A stretch of DNA of 64,000 bases from Campylorhamphus procurvoides (Eukaryota > Chordata > Aves > Passeriformes > Dendrocolaptidae), in NCBI GenBank assembly GCA_013396655.1, contig WBMV01002658.1, forward strand, positions 1-64,000. The letters are read 5' to 3'. The notes beneath the pieces are model-generated. The model did not search any database and was not told the DNA's origin. It was given only the letters and a program-made list of their open reading frames with translations. This document shows, piece after piece, positions 24,101-36,100 of the stretch. Within the stretch, counting starts at the first letter, position 1. The number at the start of each line of letters is the position of its first letter. The translations under genes and the position numbers were made by a program.

Positions 24101-27100
24101 TTCTCTCTCTCCTCTGTCGAATTCCACTAAAAAGCTTCAGACAGCAACGAGGTCCCCCTTCGACCTCCTCTCCCCCACTCTTACCCAACCCAGCTGCTCT
24201 TGGCTCTCCTTATGCTTAGAATTGTAGAACAGTTGAGGTTGGAAGGGACCTTTAAAAGTCACCTCCATGGGCAGGGACACCTTCCACTATCCCAGGTTGC
24301 TCCAAGCCTCATCCAACCTGGCCTTGGACACTTCCAGGGATCCAGGGGCAGCCACAGCTTCTCTGGGCAACCCCTGCCAGCTGTTTTACCCCCTTCGTCC
24401 TATAAATCTTTTTATATCTAACTATATTGTCCCTCTTTTAGTTTAAAACCACCATCCCTTTTCTTATCCCAAAACATGCCCTGCTAAAATGTTTCTCCCC
24501 CATAGTTGATGTTTTCCAGTCCCTTGAAAAACTCGGCAGCCTCTGCTCCACTCATCACTGCCCCTCTTGCCCCAGAGAGCTCCAAAAACTGATGTGCCCT
24601 CCTTCCATCACCTCTGAGGGAGGAGGAAGCCATACCTTTTACCTCCAGCCTGGCCGTGGTCCTCCCATCAGCCGTCTGGCAGCTGTATTCCCCCGAGTCG
24701 GCAAGGCTCAGGTCGTGGATGAGCAGCGTGTGCACCTTCCCCTCCTGCCTGATGCTGCACTTGTGGCTGGAGTGGAGCACAGACGTGCCCTTCTTCCACT
24801 CCACGGGGACGTCAGGCTTGGACACCTCACAGGACAGGTGAGCTGTGCCACCCTCCTGCAGCTCCAGGTTTTGGAGAGCCTTCACGAAGACGACCGGAGC
24901 AGCTGTGGGGAAGAGGGTACAATAGCCTGATCCACCCTCAGGTCACAGCTGGGTATCCATCATCATGGATTGAACCAGATCAGAGAGGAGACCACTGTAT
25001 TGACATGGGTCAGCTTTCAAATCCACTACAGAACTTAATAGAAAGGTTTGGCAGAGCTTTCAGATTCTTTTTTTTAGTAATTGAGATCTAAACCCACCAC
25101 AAGTAGGAGATTAATTCAGAGCATTTCATTGACATTCTTCACCACTGATTCTGACATATGTTTAGCTGTTTAATTGGATGGTCTGCAAATGATGTTAATA
25201 TTGACTAATTCCATAGACAATAAAAATGACTGAAATGGCTCGCTCTGATGTACATATCTAACTCTTAAATGCCTAAATTAGATTATCAGAATCTCCCAAC
25301 ACTTCCAAGGACCTCTAATCCCAAATACATCTCTCCAGAAGCCAAAGCAATGTTGACAGTGTGTACCAGCACCTCCCTAATTCTTCTGCCTGGGGTGTTG
25401 CTCACCTTGGACCTTCAGCTGCGCTGTCGACGTGTGCTGCCCAACTTTGAAACTGATGGATTCACAGTCTTCCAGGGTCACCTTCCTCAGGATCAGACTG
25501 TGCCGTGTCCCTTGGACCCTGATCTCGTTCATCTCATTGGATTGCAGGGGAACATCCCCCAGGAACCACTGGGCATCCTGAGATGTTTCCCGGGACAGCC
25601 TGCATTCAAACACCGCGTCTTCTCCTTCGTACGAGGTGACATCCTTCAGCATCTCCACTATGGTTGCTTCTGGTTCTTTATGGAAAGGTCAACAGAGTTT
25701 GGCATCTACTTTCAAGTGATGCTTCCTTGGGTTAAATGTTTTGTTATGTTCTTTCATGACAGGACTATGTTATTGTTAGTTGAAGCCCTAAATCCTAAAT
25801 CTGCTGTTGGCTTTGGGGAGACCTCATTGCAGCCTTCCAAGAGCTTAAGGGGGCTTATGAAAAGGAGGGAGAAGGGCTTTTTAGGTGGACAGATAGGAAC
25901 AGGGGGCAATGGTTTTAAAGCAAAAGAGGACAGGTTTAGAGTAGATATTAAGAATAAATTCTCCCCTGGGAGGGTGGGCAGGCCCTGGCACAGGTTGCCC
26001 CGAGAAGTTGTGGATGTCCCATCCCTGGAAGTGTCCAAGGAAAGGCTAGATGGGGCCCTGAACAACCTGACCTAGTGGGTGGCATGGGTGGCAACACCCA
26101 TGGCAGGGGTGTTGGAATTATATGGCCTTTAAGGTTTCTCCCAACCCAACCCATTCTGTGGTTCTGTGATTCTGAATGAATGAAGTGTGTAGGTACACAC
26201 GATGCCTGATTTATGGTTGTGTGCATATATATTATGCACATACATGAAATAATCTAAAAATTAACAACTTATACTGTATTATGTATATAATAAATACATA
26301 AGGACCCTGAGATTAGCTCATTTAGTTAGGGTTGGTGCTAATAACACCAAGCTCATGTGTTTGATCCTTGTCTGAACCAGTCACTTAAGAGCTGGATTCG
26401 ATGATCTCTGTGGGTCGCTTCCAGCTCAGAATATTCTGGGACAATGACTGCATTTAATATATATTTAAAATGCAATCTATGTATTGGGATAACACTCTAA
26501 ACCCATTTCAGGGTGTGACATTATCATTAAAGCACAGAATCAGTAACTGAAGACCCATTTCTGGTTCCTTAGAGATACCTGACCCTGTTCTTATCCCTCT
26601 GGAGTCACCCTCATCTCTGACATCCCAGTGGCTCAGTTTGGGCACAGGACAGTGTTCAGCTGCCACACTATTTGATCCCATGCCCCTGCCACGGTGCCAA
26701 GCTCTGCCCAGCTCTTCCCCCCAAAAAACCCCACCTTTCAGGTGCACCAGGGCCGTGGTTTGCTGGTCCCCTGTGGCACAGGTGTATTCCCCAGCATCAG
26801 CTTCACTCAGGTTGTGGATGGTCAGCTCAGCCACTGATCCAACCTGGTGCATCTTGTATTTGTCACCCGGTCTCAGCACGGTCCTGCCCTTCTTCCACTG
26901 CACCGTGGCGTTTGGCTTGGACACCTCACAGCTCAGAGTGATGGTGCCACCTTCTTCAGCCTGCTGGTTCTGCAGTGGTTGTGTGAAGGTTATGGGAGAA
27001 GCTGAAGCAAGAGAAACCACAGGGGAAAAAAATCATGTTTTATTACTCAATATGCCACTAAGTCTTGTGCTTGATGAAGCTCTGGTGCCATTCCAAATTT

Positions 27101-30100
27101 GGTTCAAACTCAATCCCAAAATTACTTTAAACCCAAAGCAAGGAAGGACAGAAAGTACTGGATTCCCAGGACTCTCCTGGAGAGTCACTGGACACTGCAC
27201 ACACCAAGCACCTCTAGGATGATGCTCCTTCTTAGACAGGAATGGTCACGGATACAGAGCCTTGAGGATCTAAGGGCATTTATCTCCAAATGGGGACCAA
27301 AGCCACAACTCAAAAGCCTACTCCTGGTCTAAAGTCATGGGCATTTGGGAGAGACATCCTTATAACAATGCCCCTTGTTTGAAAACTGGACCCAGCAGGG
27401 AAATGAACCCTGATGGTCTCTGCACTGGTGTTGTCACTGATGGCTCAAGGTGGAGTTTTAATGGGTTGATTTAAGATGGGCCACAGGTAGAAGTTTAACT
27501 CCTCAAGTCCAGTTGCCTGGAAGAACCTTGGTGGCTTCACACATCAATAAATTAATATTTACAGGGGTTCCAGGAGTCAGAGGGAATTCACAGGAACTGC
27601 ATGTCAGACATGTATGAAAGGACAGAGGTCTGAAGGTCCTTGTGGCTGATGGAAGAATGGATGGTGTATTTTGTGGGACAGATGGGGAATGGCTGGCCCA
27701 GGCTGGAGGGCAACTACAAGCCTTCCTCAGCTTTCTGGATTTGGAATTTTTTTTCAAGTAGTGCTGGAGTGGCTGGGGCCAATCACAGAGACACAAACAG
27801 GCAACCACCACCAGAGGATCTGCTTCCAGAACCAATACTCCGGTAGCACCAAATCTTGGCATTAGTGTGATAGCAGAGAGGTGTTTGCCCTGAATGGGAC
27901 AATCCTCATGGGATATTCCAAAAGACAGTAATTTCCAATAATTTGAAGATCCTTGGCACTAGAAACGCTCCTTGCCAACTGGAGCTGAGTGTCCAAGGTC
28001 AAACACTGTCATGCTTGAGCATCATTTCCTGAGGCAGAACTGCAGCTGCAGGGATGTTTAAGAATCAAAAATGGTCTTATTTTAATTTTAGCTCCAGCCT
28101 TGGTTTTCTGAGCGACCAGAAAAAGGCCCTTGGGGCTCAGATTTGGGTCCCTCCATTTCCTTTGCTCAGGACACCAGAGGAACTAACTTCTGAGAGCAAA
28201 AGGACTCAGCTGCTTTATGCCACCAAGGTACATCTAAAGTCAAGGACAGTAGATGGAACTCCTTTGGCAGACCCCAGCTAGGGAGGTGGAGCGAGTTTGT
28301 CACCTTAAACACAACACAACCCACCTTTGACAGTCACAGTGGCTGTGGTCTGCTCATTTCCATTATCACAGGTGTATTTGCCAGAGTCTTCTGGCTTCAA
28401 GTGAAGAATCTTTAAAGTGTGGACTGTTCCTTCCTGCCTGATTTCATACTTGGAGCTCGGGGAAATCACCTGGGTGCCCTTCTTCCACTTCACCTCAGCA
28501 CTGGGCTGAGAGAGCTGGCAGCGGAGCACGGCCGTGTCCTCCTCCTGCACCTCCAGGTTTTGCAGTTTCTCCTTAAAGACTGGAGGTGGCACTGAAAGGA
28601 CAAACACAGGCACCTTGGTCTCATTTCCTCGTGGTGTTAAAGGTCCAGATGAATAGTTAAGGATTAAAAAAATACTTTAACTTCTGTGTTATGTATTGGA
28701 AAGTTAAAAGAGGCTTCAAAGAGGGAAGGATCTTTAAAATGATGTTTGGAGAAGGAAAGAAAGACAGCAAAGAAGGAAAGAAAGGAAAGAAAGGAAGAGG
28801 GAAAGGAGGAAAGGGGGAAAGGAGGAAAGGAGGAAAGGGGGAAAGGGGGAAAGAGAGAAAGAAAGGGAAGAAAGGAAAGAAAGGGAAGAAAGGAAAGAAA
28901 GACAGCAAAGAAGAAAAACAAATATGAGCATCTGATATGCTGGAGAGGTTCCTACTCAGTGCAGGAGGGTTGGACTAGATGGCCTTTAAAGGTCCCTTCC
29001 AACCCAGACCATTCTACAATTCTAAAAGGGAGAGTGAAGGCAGGGAAAACTCCAGGTTTTTCAATCCAACTGCCAAGCCCAGCATGGGAATTTCTTTAGG
29101 AATCAGGCAGCTTCAGAACCCTGGTGACCTGTCCACTGTCCATCCATGGTGACTGGAGACCACACCAGCACACCAAGTGTGCCCTGAAGCACGAACACCC
29201 CACCACCATGAGCCAACAAGGGGTGAGTTATGGCCTTGAATCTGTTGTCAGCAGAAGAAAACCATCACCTGTCCTCTCTGACCCTGTCCCAGACCACAGA
29301 GAGCCTTCACCTTTCACTGTGAGCTCTGCTGTCGACGTGTGGGCTCCCACTCGGAAAGCGACCGTGCCGATGTCCTGCTCTGTCACCTTCCTTAAAGTCA
29401 GGGTGTGGACCTTCCCTTTCTCCACCGAGATCTCGTTCATCTCGTTGTTCTGCAGAGCAACATCCTGCAGCTTCCACTCCACGTCCTTGGCGTTCTCGTG
29501 GGAAACCTGGCACCGAAACGTGACGTCGTCCCCTTCAAACACCACCATGTCCTTCAGGCCACTCACAATGGTCACCTCGGGTTCTGCAAAGAGTCAGAAA
29601 TGGGAAATGAGAGGGAAAACATGGATCAGATCATGGAATTGTGAATAATGCAGGCTGGAGTGGTCTTTTGGAGGTCACCTGCTCAAAACTGGGCTTTAAG
29701 GACCTCCAAGGATGGAGATAGCATGGCCTCTCAAATTACATCCCAAACTCTGCTTGGTAACAGGGCAAGTAACTTCTTGGATAGTGGTTTTATTACTTGC
29801 CCTTTCTCACAGATACATTTCATGTTGATTTTTTTTTTAATTATATATTTGATACTCTAATTGGGTGAACAAGGCACAAGAGCCAGATGCCAAAATGAGG
29901 GGTTTGAAACTTGTTACATTTGAACTTCAATATAACATTAAAACCTGATCCTCTCTATTGTGCTTTTGCTAAATGGAATTGATTTTGCTCCGTGCTGATA
30001 CTCCCCATGTCTTGAGGATCTCATTGGTGGTGTCCTCTCAGCAAGACTCATTGGATTAACGTGAGCATGGGGCATTTGCACTTCAGTTTGCTTCTAGGAC

Positions 30101-33100
30101 AGCTGGGCTCCTGCAGGTCTGTGCAAAGACCACACAGACAGCCCCCAAAAGGCAGAAGTTGTACCCCAAATCAGCTGGGGAATACCAAAGGAACCACAGA
30201 ATCATCCAGGTTGGAAAAGACCTCTAAGATTGTCGTGTCCAACCATCAAAAAGCAGTGAAATCTTCCCCTGAGCAAGCACAGTGGATATTCCTACAACCC
30301 AGGTCACCATCTGCACGACAAATGGTGCAGCTGGGGGTGATGTGCAGAGGATCTGCAGCCTGGGGTAGCCCGTGGAGATGCTGGCAGTGTTTGTTCCACA
30401 CTAGTGGTCCAAGGCCAGATGCAGCTGCCACGTGACTGGAAGCTGGGGATGGACCATCTGTTCACTCCCCTGCATACGATGTCAAGCAAATATTTCAAGC
30501 TATGGGTCATAAATTGCAGCTGATTTATCCTCCCCTGTCCACCAAGTCAATCCTTGCTTTGGTGTGCATTGACTGAGATTTCTTTATGACACCCTTCCCA
30601 TGCTCTGTGTTTATCACAATAATCACAACTGTGTTGTGAAATCTCAATTTGCCTGCAGGGAAACCCTCCTTGCCCCAACAAACAGGTCTTGCCTTTCACA
30701 GTCAGTTTGGCAGTGCTCGTCTCATCTCCAGCCTTGCAGGAATATTCCCCAGCATCTCCAGGCTCCAGGTGGTGAACACGGAGCTCCCGGAGGGTCCCGT
30801 CCTGCCACATCTCATACTTGGAGCTGGAGTGCAGGACAGCTCCATCCTTCCTCCACTCCACTTGGGCCTTGCTGATGGAAATCTCGCAGCGCAGCCTGGC
30901 TGTTCCTCCCACCTCCACCTCTTCGTCCTTCAGCTGCTGCTTCAGCCGGGGTTTGGTGGCTGCAAAGTGAGAAACCAGTGAGACATGACCAGTTCCCTTC
31001 AATGCCAGGTCTGCACAATGTGAGAAATCAATGAGACATGACCTGTCCTGCACAATATGACAAATCAGTGATACACGACCTGTTCCCATCAATGCCAGGT
31101 CTGCACAACACTGGGCTATGATGCTGCAGGACAATTTTGCCTTAAGTGATTATATGATAACAAACCCACTTGTTCACCCTATAAATAGACCTAAATTGTA
31201 CATATCCAGACAAGGAAAGGACCAGAAAGTTCCTCAGATACATTTGTTTCCCATAAAGTCAAAGGCATCCACATCACACCTCTCATGCCATCTGCTCTGC
31301 ATATTGAAAACTTCAACACACATAAAGATTTTTGACTAAGCAAAACCTGGAACATTCAGATTAAAAGCAGAAACAAGAAGGGAATATCCATTCTGTGTGT
31401 GTGAGAGCAGCTGGGAAATGGGAATCTCAGTGCTTGTGGTTCCTCTCTCTAAACCCTACAGTGAGACACGTAAAGCAGAGGCTCCTTCACTCAGAGTTAA
31501 CCCTATGGCTGCTTCATGGGTCAAGCTCAGCCAAAGGATGCATTTTAAAGGTTGTAGTTGGGATCAAAGTTCCCCTGAACTGTTTGAGATGACCACAAAT
31601 ACCTCCTCAAAGGTGTTAGGATGGCCCTGCCTGTGTGGAGAGGTTGGACCAAAAGACCTACTATAGTCCCTTTCAACCTTAGCCTTTCTGTAATTAATCA
31701 AAGGCGTTATTCCTGCTTTAGTTAAAAACAGCATTATTTGGTCTCCACGGGAAGATCAAGAATAGTTAATTCAAAATTACTTAGAAAGATGTGATTAGTT
31801 ATTGATTCANCAGTTCTGTAATTAATCAATGATATTATTCCTCCTTTGGTTAAAACCAGCATTGTTGGGTCTCCATGGGAAGATCAAGAATAGTTAATTC
31901 AAAATGACTTAGAAAGATGTGATTAGTTATTGATTCAAGCAAGCCAGCAATGAATGCAAAGTGCAGGAAATAAAGACCTATGAGAATAAAAAGATTGCCA
32001 TGACACAGTTTCTTGCTTTTATCATATCAGGGAAAGGTCTCAGTGCCCTGTGCTTTTAAAGAGGACCCTTGTCTCACGAGATCCACTTCTCCATGCCCTG
32101 CACTATGACACGTTTTCCTCACTCTTTAACTTTTGGAGGGGTTTATTCATCCAACAAATAAAACACCACCATTCACACGTTTTCACAGCTGCCTTTTCTC
32201 CTCCTTTCAGGCTGGTGCAATGCTAACCATGCACTCTGAGCACTGCCGTGCTCTGCTGGTCCCCTGTGTCACACGTGTAATCAGAGGCATCCTCTGGCTC
32301 CACGTCACGAATCACGAGCTCGGCTCTGCGACCACTTAATTTCATGTTGTATTTGGCGCAGGGGAAGAGCTCCATGGTGCCTTTCCTCCACTCCACCGCT
32401 GCTCCAGCCTTCGTCAGCTCACACTGGAATGTCACCACAGCCCCTTCTTCTGCTTCCTTGTCCCTGAGCTGCTTTTTGAAAAGAACTGGCAGAGCTAAAG
32501 GAGAAAAAGAAAGAAGCGACAGAGGTTTTATTGCAGTTGAGTCAAGGCGTGGCTGACACGGTTAGAGTGAAACTTCAGAGGAGAAGATACTCTGCTTTTC
32601 ACGTGAGATACTCCTGGGCAGGATCCATGTTTTCCAATTTGCCTGGAGTTACTAGACCTTGCTACATCAGAAGCACCCATAACATTTATTTCCTTTATTT
32701 CCTTTGTTTCTTGGCTCAGATCTTCCCCAGCTTTCAATCCTATGAATGAATTTATCCTTCAGCTGGCTTAGCAATGATCTCAAGAGAAAGAAGTTCAAAA
32801 CTCCATGGACAGCCTGGACAGGTGAGGAAGGTTGTTGCCAGTCTTCTTACAGGATTTAGAAGAAAATCTTGTTTAAAACTATTTAAATAACATGCCATGT
32901 GAAATATCCAGATATTATGTTAAATTATTGCTTTTTCTTCAATTTCTCATCACACACAAAGGTAGAAAAGCATTTATTACTAGAACCCAAAACTCAAATG
33001 CAGTACTGGAAGAACGAAGCATCACCCAATTCCACTGTCATTAAAAAAACCCCAAAACCTAATATATCAGATGAAAAGAAAATTATTTTTAGAGAAAATA

Positions 33101-36100
33101 ATAATGTGTTTTAAAATATTCACACTGAAAGGGTTTCTTTGCACCTTGGGTGGAACCTGCTGCTTCAGGAGTCAGGTCCCACCACGTACCTTTCACGTTC
33201 AAAGCTGCCTTGGTTTCCTCATCCCCACTGTCACAGCTGTATTCTCCTGTGTCTTCTAATTTGAGATTATGGACCAAGAGCTCTACCAGGCATCCCCTCT
33301 GCCTCATTTCATATTTCTGGCTGGGCTGCAGCTCCACCCCTCCTTTCCTCCACTCCACTGCAGCTTGGGGTTTCGAGAGCTCACAGCACAGCGTGGCTGT
33401 GCTTCCTTCCTCGGATTCCTTATTTTGCAGGGGTTGCTTAAATGTCACGGGCAGAGCTGCAAAATTTGAGAGGGAAACGTTTCAAGAGTGGTTTAGCCCA
33501 AGAGGGACCCAATCCCACCATCATTCTTCAAAAAGGATTCCAGCTCTCCGTCTTGACACCATCTTTTCTTGAACCATTATGAGAACCAAGAGCTGAAGAC
33601 ATACGGTGAAGTTAGGAAAGACCTGGTTTGTGGTCTGAAGGAGTCAGACTTTCCTATGGAAGGGTCTTCATGTCAATTAGGCAAAGATCACAGGGACATT
33701 CTCCCTCTTACACAGGCCCTTGCCCCTCAGTAGAGGTCTGTGAGTTTGCAGTACTAAGCAAAGAGTATTTTTAATCCCTAATAGAGCTTGTGTCAACATA
33801 TAATGACCAAATCAGCATCCAAAACACAGCAACTGAGAAATGGGAGAGAAAATTCAGATTCCAGGCAAGGTGTGGTAGAAGGGTGGAGGAACACTGACAG
33901 CTGAAGTTCAAAGCCTCCAGTAGGAACACACCACGTTCACTGTCAGAGAAATCCCTTATCCCCCAACTGGTGCCTCTCTTACCATTCCAGTGAGGCATTG
34001 CATCCAACTGGGCATCCCTTACAGCATTCCCACACCCAGCCACACTCCCTGCACTCAGCGATGAGGGTTCAGCGTATTTGGACATCATGACAATGTTCAA
34101 GGCCTGGCTGGAGGGGGCTCTGAGCAACTCGTCTAGTGGAAGGTGTCCCTTGTTGGAATGAGATGATATTTAAGGTCCCTTCCAACTCCAGCCATTCTAT
34201 GATTCTATTATTTAATTGCTTTGATGCCCATTAATCACTCCAGATGCTGCAAGAACCACCTTTCTAACCTGACCATTTGCCGTGCTAAAGAAGAACATTT
34301 ATTTATTCAGCAAAACAAATAAATGGCTGCGGAGAACACCAAGAGAAGCTCCAGTTGAGCAGTGCAGCCCTGCTGCTTCATCTCTCACTGCAGACATCCA
34401 TAAACCTCAATGCCCTAAATTCAAAGCACAAGGCTATTGCCCCAGAGAAGTAACAGGATGGTCTGCAGGACAAGAAGAAATGGATTTCAAGAAGTTCCTT
34501 TGCCTTGGAATATATAGAAGCTTGTTCTCATTTTGGTTCTAGAAATGGCACCATTCTTTTCCTACTATAAAAGCAGCCAACGTGTTGCCCTGATCACTGA
34601 AGGTGTTCTGAAGATCTGCAGAGATTTCTAAGAGTTCAGACTCCTCCTTAAGGCAGGGAATTTTAAGAATGCAGATTCTCTCTTAAGGCAGGGAATTTTA
34701 GGGGTGCACATCCCTCTTAAGGCAGGGAATTTTAAGAGTGCATATCCCTCTTAAGTCAGGGAATTGAAGGAGTGGAGATTCCCTCGTAAGGCAGGAAATT
34801 TTGAGAGTGCAGATTTCTCATAGAGCAGGGAATTTTAAGAATTCAGATTCCCTCTTAAGGAAGGAAAAGAAAGAAACATCTCATTTTCTTTTGGTGTCTG
34901 AATTTTAAAAGTTCAGAGTCCCTCCTAAGGCAGGCCACTTGCAGGGGAGATTACAATTATCCTGACAGCAACATGGTGAAAAAGATGTACTGTTTTCCAT
35001 TGGAATTCCCATTTTCTACCTGTTCTGGAGGCTGTACAAACCACCTGCCCATCTCATGACCTGCAGTCAGGTCTTGTCCTTAGGCAACGCTAAACCACAG
35101 TTCTTAATTTTAATTTTCACAAACATCTTGTAACCCTTATCCTCTATTTTTACCCTTGACTCTCAGCGTGGCAGTTGTCTGCTGATGTCCACACACACAG
35201 GTATAATCTCCAGCATCCTCCATGTGCAGCTCACGGATAACTAGCTTTGCAACGGCACCGTCTTGGCTCATTTGGTATTTTCTGCCTGCCTTGAGCACCT
35301 CCTGCCCTTTCCTCCACTCCACCACAGCAGGTTTGGTCAGCTCACAGTGCAGAGCAGCCGTGCCACCTTCTACAGCCTCGAGGTCCTCCAGGTCCCTTTT
35401 GAATTCTGGAGGCAGAGCTGAAGAGCAAAAGGGCACCACAGAAAGTGTGAATATTCCTGACAGAGCAAAAATCCTGCAGGAGAGGATGGATGGGGAAACA
35501 CCAAGCCCTGATCCGGGACAGGGGAATGAAATGGGAAATCTCCCCCAGCAGGACAAGGGCAGGGAGAGGAACCAACACAGCTGAGGGGGGAAAAAACACC
35601 AACAGGGAACTCTTGTCCCGGTTCTACCACAAGGAGGAAGCACATGGAGTCCAAAGGGACACGAAAGGCCAGGCAAGCAGAAAGGGAATGGGAACAGACC
35701 ACAGCAACAGAGGCTTGGGCAGCTCTAAGGTTCGGAGGAACATCCCAAGGATTACTTTACCATGCACTGTTAAGGCAGCTGTGGTGCTCTTGTCTCCACA
35801 CACACAGGTGTAATCTCCAGCATCATCCAAGTCTAAATCCTGCACCACCAGCTCCACAACACGGCCCTCCTGTCTCATGCTGTGCTTGCTGCCCGAGGTG
35901 AGGACGTGGTGGCCCTTCTTCCACTGGACAGGGGCAGATGCCTTGCTGAGCAAACAGTGAAAAGTGGCTGTTCCACCTTCTACCCCTTCCTTGCTGGTCA
36001 TTTCTTCTTGGAAAAATGGAGGCACAGCTGAAGGATGCAGGTAAAAGGTATTACAAAGTGAGGATGTCCCCAGGGATGGGTGAGGAAATGACAGGGGGAA

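Noticed and set aside
25269..26075. 268-codon open frame on the plus strand
   Set aside because: It is the antisense of exon w28 joined to a CR1 3' end; no domain, no splice logic.
26311..26380. Functional tRNA-Ile gene
   Set aside because: Acceptor stem and several pairs are lost and a CR1 tail follows; it is a SINE head.
28657..29099. Lys/Gly-rich or Phe/Pro-rich open frames
   Set aside because: Low-complexity translation of the purine tract.
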